A stretch of 21,688 nt of DNA, taken from a virus. Every line of letters starts with the position of its first letter. Position 1 is the first letter of the stretch. Under the pieces are notes generated by a model. The model saw nothing but the letters and a program-made list of their open reading frames with translations, had not been told where the DNA came from and did no database searches. The stretch is from the IMG/VR virus record IMGVR_UViG_3300035179_000073, positions 1-21,688 of that record. One strand, 5' to 3'. A program made the translations under genes and the position numbers. Shown here piece after piece: positions 6,657 through 12,661 of this stretch.

Positions 6657-8272
6657 ATGTTCCACAAAGCTATTACGATTTCATAATGCATTACGCACCG
6701 TATTTTTACGTTATCCCAACATTGATGACAGCGGACTCGCTGGCTGGCCAGAAAAATGTGACAGTTGCGGATGGCACAAAATTTCAAGCGGGCTTTCCGG
6801 TGCAGATCTACGATAACTCCAATAGCGAATGGAACGTTGTCGCCAGTGTCAATGGCAACGTTGTAACGATGCAGAATAACCTTGTGAATACTTATCATGT
6901 GGCAAATGGCGGAACAGTTGAAGGTCCAGATCCTGCTTATGGGCAAGGCGTGTTTCCAGCCGCTTTTGCGATTGACTTCCTATATCAAGCCTACAGTGCG
7001 CCTCAATTCGCTGCGAACCAAGCTGCCATTCTCGCGGAGATCCAGAGCCTAGCCAACTTCATTCTAACGCAGCAGTGCACGAACGCTTCAAAGAAGGCTT
7101 ATGGCGGGTTTGCAAGTGCAGTCGGCAGCACACAATACTATAGCGTCGACGCAGCAAGATGTATCCCAAGCCTTCTCAGAGCTTACGCATTAACGAAGAC
7201 AGCAAGTTATCTTTCAGCAGCAATTCTTGCAGGCTTGACGTTTCTGTATAATATGCAGCATCTTCCTGCGCAACTCGGCGTTCATGACAAGTATTACGGT
7301 GGCTTCGCAAGGTATGTCGACATTAATGATAACTGGAGTCGGCAAATGGATGTTGAGCCCATTTACGGGTTTATCGGCTTGCAAATGCTTGCACAAACTT
7401 ACGACGTCGGGAACGCGTTGACCTACAATGCTATAATGAGTGATGCTATTGGCTTCTTGCGATCTGGATTTGAGCAGCTTTACTTGTGGTTTGATCCGAA
7501 GCCGAATGGTGACGGAAAATGGCATCGTGTCGGTCTTGGCGAAACTCAGGTTTACGATGATCCAGTCAGCTTCGCATTGTTAGGGCTTTATATTTACGAA
7601 GGCTGGAGCACATCCTGCCAAAGAGTGTACAATTTCATCGAGACGATCCGGGCTTCAGCCCAGTACCCAGCCTACAACCCTGCTGTCTGCTGGCCAGGAT
7701 ACCTTGACGTCGTAACTCGTTTTCCAGCATGCGCATATTACGATGCAGTCACAAGCGGAATATTGGCCAAGATACGAGCAGCCCATGACAAGCCAAGCCT
7801 CGCCTACAGCATGCAAATAATTAACATGTATCAAATGCAGTGGATGTATTGGGGACCACAGTTCACTGATTATTCGCCGATAACGCCACAGAAGGCTATG
7901 ACGAACGTAACCTGGCTCGCGCAGCTGTTCCTTGCTTACCAAGACCCTTCAACAGATATAACGCACATTCTAAGCGTAAATGGCGAAAGCTTACTTCTCT
8001 ACCCTGTGCAGCAAGCAGCTGACCAAGTGACGTGGGGATCGCCGCTTAATCTATTGGGCTTGGTGACTTTGGGCGCAGTGGGCGAGATTGTACTTGAGCC
8101 TGGCTACATCACTGAAGCTCACATAACTGTTTTCAGTTTCTTGCCTGTACGTGTTCATGATAAGATCAGGCGATCGGGAGTAGACTACGAAGTTATCACG
8201 GTAAGTGAGGAAGACCTCAATGGCGACCCTATTTTTTATAAAAGCGTCTGTAGGAAGCTGATTAGCCAATGA
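6653..8272 (+). CDS. Six-hairpin (alpha/alpha toroid) domain fused to head-closure-like C-terminus
   Basis: A 539-residue protein that I read as three parts. Residues about 30-92 are beta-rich (QKNVTVADGTKFQAGFPVQI, NVVASVNGNVVTMQ). Residues about 100-430 show a repeated helix-pair pattern with aromatic turns (YGGFASAVG, SVDAARCIPSLLRAYALTKTASYLSAA, KYYGGFARYVDINDNWSR, DPVSFALLGLYIYEG), like six-hairpin glycosidases and related toroids. Residues about 435-539 are beta-rich and end LPVRVHDKIRRSGVDYEVITV ... DPIFYKSVCRKLI, the pattern of head-closure proteins (VRxGDxIxxxGxxYEVxxV). Its position between adaptor and tail terminator is exactly that of the head-closure gene. No proven catalytic acid can be named. 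GTG 6653 overlaps the preceding stop. Confidence 0.55.
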   Translation: MNVPQSYYDFIMHYAPYFYVIPTLMTADSLAGQKNVTVADGTKFQAGFPVQIYDNSNSEWNVVASVNGNVVTMQNNLVNTYHVANGGTVEGPDPAYGQGVFPAAFAIDFLYQAYSAPQFAANQAAILAEIQSLANFILTQQCTNASKKAYGGFASAVGSTQYYSVDAARCIPSLLRAYALTKTASYLSAAILAGLTFLYNMQHLPAQLGVHDKYYGGFARYVDINDNWSRQMDVEPIYGFIGLQMLAQTYDVGNALTYNAIMSDAIGFLRSGFEQLYLWFDPKPNGDGKWHRVGLGETQVYDDPVSFALLGLYIYEGWSTSCQRVYNFIETIRASAQYPAYNPAVCWPGYLDVVTRFPACAYYDAVTSGILAKIRAAHDKPSLAYSMQIINMYQMQWMYWGPQFTDYSPITPQKAMTNVTWLAQLFLAYQDPSTDITHILSVNGESLLLYPVQQAADQVTWGSPLNLLGLVTLGAVGEIVLEPGYITEAHITVFSFLPVRVHDKIRRSGVDYEVITVSEEDLNGDPIFYKSVCRKLISQ

Positions 8273-9255
8273 GCGCGTATGAAGACCCTGTAACAACAGT
8301 AATCAGGCTTCTCAGCAAAAAAATTCAAGTGATTAAGAATGATAACTCGATCGCAGTCCTCTATGTCAGCAAAGAATGGTACGATCGAGAGCTTTTCAAG
8401 AATTATGATGCGCAGATAAGCGTGGGTTTAGCTCAAAGTCAGGACCAGATGCTTGAGATAAGCGGGAGAATACGCAGGCGAATAGGAAGGCTGCGGCTTA
8501 ACATATGGGCCACGGATAGGCCGGCAACGTCTGACCCAGGCAGAACAATACGGCAGAAAATAGTCGAGGAAGTCAACCGTGTTGTTCACCAAAACATGAA
8601 GACTCCAAACCAAGCGTTTTACGATTTTTCTGGGTTAGGCTATCCTTCAGGAGATCCGCATAAAGCGTTTTCAGGAGCTGCAGCAACCGAGCTTGTACCA
8701 AGCGATCCTGGTTGGGCTGAGCTTTCAAATTTGGATTATCAGAAGATTTGGCACCCTGATAGCATAGATTACAGCAAAAGCACATCGGTGAACCTTCAGT
8801 ATGCGATGATGCTTTTCCGTTTCAAACTCGATATGGACGCGTCAAAAGTTCAGCAGATCGTCTTAACTTTCCTTGGCTACGGAATTGCTCCTGCGGGGAA
8901 TGGCAGCACGATTAAGGTTTGGAATGCTGTCTCTGGCGCTTGGCAAAACGCCGCGACAGGATCAGGAAGCAGCAATGAATATGTAACTATAACGTTGACT
9001 TCAAACGTTACGAATTACATCGACAGTAACGGTTATGTTTGGCTTCTCGCGAGAACAACAAACCCGAGTAACGGAACAACCGCAGCTGTGATAAACTGCG
9101 ATTATGTGAGCTGCACAGTCTCGGTTAATGGCATCACATACCTAGATATTGAGAGTTTCCGTGATATTGACAAGGTTGATGTTAAACCTTTCATCTTCAG
9201 GACGGAGTTTATCCTGAAATCATGGTCCTTTGAGGACATAGGAGGAATATTCTAA
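8269..9255 (+). CDS. Tail terminator-like protein with inserted beta-sandwich
   Basis: A 328-residue protein. Residues 1-130 (DPVTTVIRLLSKKIQVIKND, then VLYVSKEWY, then a GRLRLNIWATDRPATSDPGRTIRQKIVEEVNRVVHQN segment) have the strand-helix order of tail-terminator/neck proteins that cap the tail tube and join it to the head. The matching last strand and C-terminus, FIFRTEFILKSWSFEDIGGIF, come only at the end. The roughly 160 residues between (about 132-292) read as a separate beta-sandwich of the CBM/jelly-roll kind (MMLFRFKLDMDASKVQQIVLTFLGYG, TIKVWNAVSGAWQNA, VTITLTSNVTNYI). ATG 8269 overlaps the previous stop (ATGA). The host core plus inserted surface domain is my interpretation. Confidence 0.5.
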   Translation: MSAYEDPVTTVIRLLSKKIQVIKNDNSIAVLYVSKEWYDRELFKNYDAQISVGLAQSQDQMLEISGRIRRRIGRLRLNIWATDRPATSDPGRTIRQKIVEEVNRVVHQNMKTPNQAFYDFSGLGYPSGDPHKAFSGAAATELVPSDPGWAELSNLDYQKIWHPDSIDYSKSTSVNLQYAMMLFRFKLDMDASKVQQIVLTFLGYGIAPAGNGSTIKVWNAVSGAWQNAATGSGSSNEYVTITLTSNVTNYIDSNGYVWLLARTTNPSNGTTAAVINCDYVSCTVSVNGITYLDIESFRDIDKVDVKPFIFRTEFILKSWSFEDIGGIF

Positions 9256-9275
9256 ATGAAAAAAGGTGAGAAAAC

Positions 9276-10151
9276 ATGAGTGTTGAAACATATGGCGCAC
9301 ATGAGTGCCGCGTCTATTTCGTGCAAGAATCAACGTATGGACAGACACCATCGAATCCTGTGATGCTGGGTATGAATGCTGAAGACGTAGAGCCGAAGAT
9401 AGCCCCAAGCCTTATTGAAGTCATGGGTGTGGGCAGCAGAGACCTTCAAAACATTGTTGCTGGCATGAGAAAGGTTGAGTTGAAGATTCCGCACGCATTG
9501 AGTCCTCTTGCTCCCATCGGTTTCATTCAGCACGTGCAGACATTGAGCAGCCTGAGCGTTCTGGTGGCCTACTATAAGGGCTTATTTGCGAGTCCAACAA
9601 ACGTCATTGCCTTTATGCATCTTGGCTGCAAAATCGACAAAGTAAGCGTCTCATGCAAAGTTGATGATATAGTTAAGGCAGATGTTGAGTTAATCGGTCG
9701 AGATGTTTCAAGGTCAACATCGCTACCAACTGGTGCGACCTTCGGAGACTATTCAGGCGGAATCCCGTTCTTTGAAACTAAGGTGCAGAAAGGCGTTGCT
9801 GGCGGCGGAACTTATGCTGACTTAGTTGATGTCACGGATTGGAAGTTTGACATACAGAACAACTTTAAACGTGTCGTTACGATTCAGAGCGGCGGAACAG
9901 GGCTTTTGCTGAAGTATCTGCGTGAATGCAACCGGACACTAAGCGGAGAGCTTACGCTAGAGTTTGAGAATGATTGGGCACTTGCTGATCTCTTGGCTGA
10001 CAGCCAATTTAGCCTTAACTTCAACTTGAGTGGTGGAAAGCAAGCTGTGTTCACGTACTGTAAATGGCAAGAGTTCAATCCCACAGCAAAAATTAAGGAT
10101 CTCGCAAGCGTTAAGCTGAAGTTTCTCGCTCAAACCGTAGCCATAAGTTAG
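9276..10151 (+). CDS. Tail tube protein (major tail protein)
   Basis: A 291-residue protein with the sequence flow of siphovirus tube proteins: N-terminal ECRVYFVQESTYGQTPSNPVMLGM, then a strand-rich body (KIDKVSVSCKVDDIVKADVELIGRDV) matching the 'sVsidndvveak.el.G' pattern of the tube core. It continues with the DWKFDIQNNFKRVVTI loop, and closing strands TLSGELTLEFEND and AVFTYCKWQEFNP. It stacks as rings to form the conduit below the neck. An AAAGGTGA ribosome site is 8-15 nt before ATG 9276. The position before the chaperone pair supports the call. Confidence 0.75.
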   Translation: MSVETYGAHECRVYFVQESTYGQTPSNPVMLGMNAEDVEPKIAPSLIEVMGVGSRDLQNIVAGMRKVELKIPHALSPLAPIGFIQHVQTLSSLSVLVAYYKGLFASPTNVIAFMHLGCKIDKVSVSCKVDDIVKADVELIGRDVSRSTSLPTGATFGDYSGGIPFFETKVQKGVAGGGTYADLVDVTDWKFDIQNNFKRVVTIQSGGTGLLLKYLRECNRTLSGELTLEFENDWALADLLADSQFSLNFNLSGGKQAVFTYCKWQEFNPTAKIKDLASVKLKFLAQTVAIS

Positions 10152-10159
10152 GTGATTCT

Positions 10160-10492
10160 GTGCGGACAGAGACAGTTGAAGTTGATGAGCGTTTTGGTAA
10201 GGAATACGCGGGTACATATGTCTTCCGAGAAATCACTGGGCTTAAGAGAGACCGCATAATAACACGGTACACTAAGTATAGTCCGACTGGCGCAGTTTTG
10301 TCTTCAGACATTGGAGCGATTCGCGTCGAAACTCTTTGGGCGAGTCTCAAGGAGCAGCCTTCGAGTAAACCGCTGACTCTCGAGAAACTCTTGAATGAAG
10401 ACGCAGATGTACCACAAAGCTTGACTAATCTATTCCATAAAACCGTAAGTAGCCTTAATGAGGTTTCTTTGGAAGAGAAAAAAAACTGTTGA
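10160..10492 (+). CDS. Tail assembly chaperone, first frame (gpG-like)
   Basis: A 110-residue protein beginning at GTG 10160, 8 bp after the tube gene, with a GGTGAT site. It starts with strands (TVEVDERFGKEYAGTYVFREITGLKRDRIITRYT) and ends in a helical acidic region (SLNEVSLEEKKNC). Its size, position between tube and tape measure, and the ribosomal slippery site just before its stop identify it as the short product of the G/GT chaperone pair of siphoviruses, which binds the tape measure during tail assembly. The protein sequence is too divergent to name by motif alone. Confidence 0.7.
   Translation: MRTETVEVDERFGKEYAGTYVFREITGLKRDRIITRYTKYSPTGAVLSSDIGAIRVETLWASLKEQPSSKPLTLEKLLNEDADVPQSLTNLFHKTVSSLNEVSLEEKKNC
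10480..10486 (+). promoter_or_regulatory. -1 ribosomal frameshift slippery site A_AAA_AAC
   Basis: The last codons of the first chaperone are AAA AAA AAC TGT TGA. The heptamer A_AAA_AAC at 10480-10486 has X_XXY_YYZ form in the correct frame, and slipping back one base enters the next open frame at CTG 10486. A 5-bp hairpin GCGGG/TCCGC with a 4-base loop lies at 10503-10516, 16 nt after the slip site, and may help, although that spacing is long. Slippage would give a fused protein of 109 + 66 = 175 residues. Confidence 0.75.
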
Positions 10493-10686
10493 GGGCAATG
10501 AGGCGGGATACTCCGCACAAGTCCCTTACAGAGTTTAGGTTATGCAAAGAGTTCGGGTGGACTATTCAGCAGCTTTATCAGCAGCCGAGCAAGAAAATCA
10601 GCGAGTTTCTCATTATTCTAGCTGAAATAGACAGGCAGACGCAAGAAGAAATCGACAAGGCAAGGAGAGAGTCGGGGCGCCATTAA
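10489..10686 (+). CDS. Tail assembly chaperone, T domain reached by frameshift
   Basis: This frame lies -1 relative to the upstream gene. Counted from a possible TTG 10489 it gives 65 residues, and as an extension from CTG 10486 it gives 66. The sequence holds SLTEFRLCKEFGWTIQQLY ... SEFLIILAEIDRQTQEEIDKARRESG, the helical pattern of second chaperone domains (xLCxEFGWxxxxL...ll..l..): an aromatic/GW motif, then a long amphipathic helix. No good ribosome site precedes TTG 10489, so production as a fusion is favoured over independent initiation. The T domain is expected to contact the tail tube subunits while the upstream part holds the tape measure. Confidence 0.75.
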   Translation: MRAMRRDTPHKSLTEFRLCKEFGWTIQQLYQQPSKKISEFLIILAEIDRQTQEEIDKARRESGRH

Positions 10687-10689
10687 GAA

Positions 10690-11064
10690 ATGAGCATTCA
10701 GTTTCGTGTTGAGCTTAGCGGGTTTGAAGATTTTGCTGCGAAAATGCGTACACTAGATGAAGCTATGCAGGACTGTGTCCAAGATGCTTTGAACCAGACA
10801 GGTCAAGCGGTTGTGCGTCGTGCTCAGGAGTTGGCGCCGGTGCGGACTGGTCGCTTGATGGCGGGGATTTACGCTCAGATCATTTACAAGTGGGTCGTGA
10901 AAGTCGGGTGCATGGTGCCTTACGCTTTGTTTCAGGAGTTCGGCACAAGATACATTAGTCCACGTTATTTCTTAACGCGGGCTTTAGCGGAGAATGCGAG
11001 TAACTTCATGTTTATTGTGTCTACAGCGTTGGAACGTGCTGCAGAGGAGGCGAGTGCAGAATGA
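10690..11064 (+). CDS. HK97 gp10-like tail completion protein
   Basis: A 124-residue protein with the hallmark segments of the HK97-gp10 family: QAVVRRAQELAPVRTGRLMAGI (about residues 38-59), then strands around KWVVKVGCMVPYALFQEFGTRYISPRYFLTRAL (about 67-99). The pattern aPvrTG.L...I ... VpYA.f.EfGt....p..fl..a. is very characteristic. Family members act at the head-tail junction. The gene begins 3 bp after the chaperone and its end overlaps the tape-measure gene. Its place after the chaperones is unusual, since such genes normally lie between the head-closure and tube genes. Confidence 0.85.
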   Translation: MSIQFRVELSGFEDFAAKMRTLDEAMQDCVQDALNQTGQAVVRRAQELAPVRTGRLMAGIYAQIIYKWVVKVGCMVPYALFQEFGTRYISPRYFLTRALAENASNFMFIVSTALERAAEEASAE

Positions 11065-12659
11065 GTACAATGGGCGAGATAGCGGTTACGATTCGAGTGG
11101 TAAATGAGGCTACGCCCGAGTTTGAAGCTATCACCAGTGATGCGGCACGTATGGCTTCAGAGGTTGGCGCTCAGGCCGTAACTATTCGTACAGAAAATTT
11201 GGCAAGCCCAGAGATTAACAGGGTTGCTGAAGACGCTGCAAGAGTTAAGGCAGAGGTTGAAGGTTCGCCGATAACGATTGCCTTTGCGCCCATTGAAGTT
11301 CCGTCTATTCCTGCGATTGAAGTTCCTCCAGTTGAGACAAGTTTTGCACCCATTGAACCGCCTGTAATTCCGCCCCTAGATAGCCCTACGGTAACCGTAA
11401 ACTTTGCGCCAATTGACGTTCCGCCTCTGCCACCTATTGATACTACTGATATTCAAGATAGTTTACATGCTGTTGAAGCAGCTGCTATTGCGGCCTCTTC
11501 AACTATCTCTAGTTTACCCTTTGTCGTCACTGCTCAAAACTTGGCCTCTCCAGAAATCGACAAAATCGCAGAGGATGTTGCTACGGTGAAGGCTCAGGTT
11601 GAAGGTGCACCTATAACTATGACTTTCGCTCCTGTAGAGATTCCAGCAATTCCCATAATTGAAGTTCCGTCTATTCAGACAAGTTTTGCGCCTGTTGAAG
11701 TGCCTACGATTCCGCCGATAGAAGCTCCAACGGTAACCGTAAACTTCGCACCTATTGATGTTCCCGTTTTGCCATCGCTTGATACTTCACCTATTGAAGA
11801 CAGCTTGAACCGGGTGACTGCTGCCGCAATGAGTATGTCTTCGACGGTTTCAGCACAGTTAATAACGATTCAAGCGCAAGACTTGGCGTCACCTGAAATT
11901 AGTAAGGTCGCTGATACTGCTGCAAGCGTTAAGGCAAGTATCGAAGCCGCTCCGATAACGATTACTTTTGCGCCGATTGAAGTCCCACCCTTGCCACCGC
12001 TCGACACTACGCCTATCCAAGCAAGCCTTAACGAAGTCGGAGTTGCTGCAACAGGGATGGGTGCGGATGTTGAAGCTGCGTCGACGAGTTTTGATGATAT
12101 GTCTGCGCATGCTGAGGCGACTATGGTAAGCTTGCGCACGGTTGCTGGTGGCATAAGAACTACTGCTATGATGGGCACGGAGTTAACAACGCTTGCCGCA
12201 GATTTTGGGATTGTTGACAAGGAGACAAGCAAGTACATACGCACCATAATGCTCGTTATAATGATTGTCTCAACAGCAGCACGCATGTATAACTTTCTCA
12301 CTGTTATGACAACTGGACATACTGCTGCTCTAGCCGTTGAAACTACCACGGAAACAGGGGCTGCTGTAGCCGAGACTTCTCATTCAGTCGCTCATGGCAT
12401 TTATGCTGCTGCTTGCAACATTGCAACGATGGCTGAGAACGCCCTTAACATTTCTCATGCGACTTTTCTCGCCCTAACTGGAGTAGGAATCGCGGTTATT
12501 ATCGCGGCTGCCGCTGCCGTCTCGATTTTTGCAAGTCAAATGAACGCTGCCACTGCAAGCGTAAAAGGGTACAATGCGGCTGCTGCTGAGACGCCGACAG
12601 TCACACGTGGGATCACCCGAGCGGGTGAACAAGCTATGTATCGTAGAGGTGTTGAGTAA
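11061..12659 (+). CDS. Tape measure protein, short and proline-repeat-rich
   Basis: A 532-residue protein placed where the tape measure belongs, after the chaperones and before the tail hub. The N-terminal 46 residues (IAVTIRVVNEATPEFEAITSDAARM) resemble tape-measure starts. Residues 47-325 consist of repeats: LASPEI recurs at 47, 161 and 275, an exact 114-residue period, each unit carrying a helical stretch followed by Pro-rich FAP(I/V)(E/D)VP elements at 20-residue spacing. Residues about 345-390 are helical; two hydrophobic segments follow (about 393-412 and 468-491). The C-terminus is Ala-rich and then basic. It measures tail length and probably enters the host cell. The ATG overlaps the previous gene by four bases. 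Confidence 0.7.
   Translation: MSTMGEIAVTIRVVNEATPEFEAITSDAARMASEVGAQAVTIRTENLASPEINRVAEDAARVKAEVEGSPITIAFAPIEVPSIPAIEVPPVETSFAPIEPPVIPPLDSPTVTVNFAPIDVPPLPPIDTTDIQDSLHAVEAAAIAASSTISSLPFVVTAQNLASPEIDKIAEDVATVKAQVEGAPITMTFAPVEIPAIPIIEVPSIQTSFAPVEVPTIPPIEAPTVTVNFAPIDVPVLPSLDTSPIEDSLNRVTAAAMSMSSTVSAQLITIQAQDLASPEISKVADTAASVKASIEAAPITITFAPIEVPPLPPLDTTPIQASLNEVGVAATGMGADVEAASTSFDDMSAHAEATMVSLRTVAGGIRTTAMMGTELTTLAADFGIVDKETSKYIRTIMLVIMIVSTAARMYNFLTVMTTGHTAALAVETTTETGAAVAETSHSVAHGIYAAACNIATMAENALNISHATFLALTGVGIAVIIAAAAAVSIFASQMNAATASVKGYNAAAAETPTVTRGITRAGEQAMYRRGVE
11199..12035 (+). repeat. Coding tandem repeats in the tape measure (342-bp period)
   Basis: Two full 114-codon units start at 11199 and 11541, and a third starts at 11883 but lacks about 40 internal residues. 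Inside each full unit three FAP elements recur every 20 codons (residues 75, 95, 115 and 189, 209, 229); the third unit keeps one (residue 303). The missing 40 residues equal two FAP elements, which suggests gain or loss by recombination between them. Confidence 0.8.
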
Positions 12660-12661
12660 GA

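Noticed and set aside
11870-12349. A 159-residue minus-strand ORF inside the tape measure
   Set aside because: It is the antisense shadow of low-complexity, Ala/Thr/Val-rich coding DNA; the plus-strand frame is supported by exact repeats and by overlaps with its neighbours.
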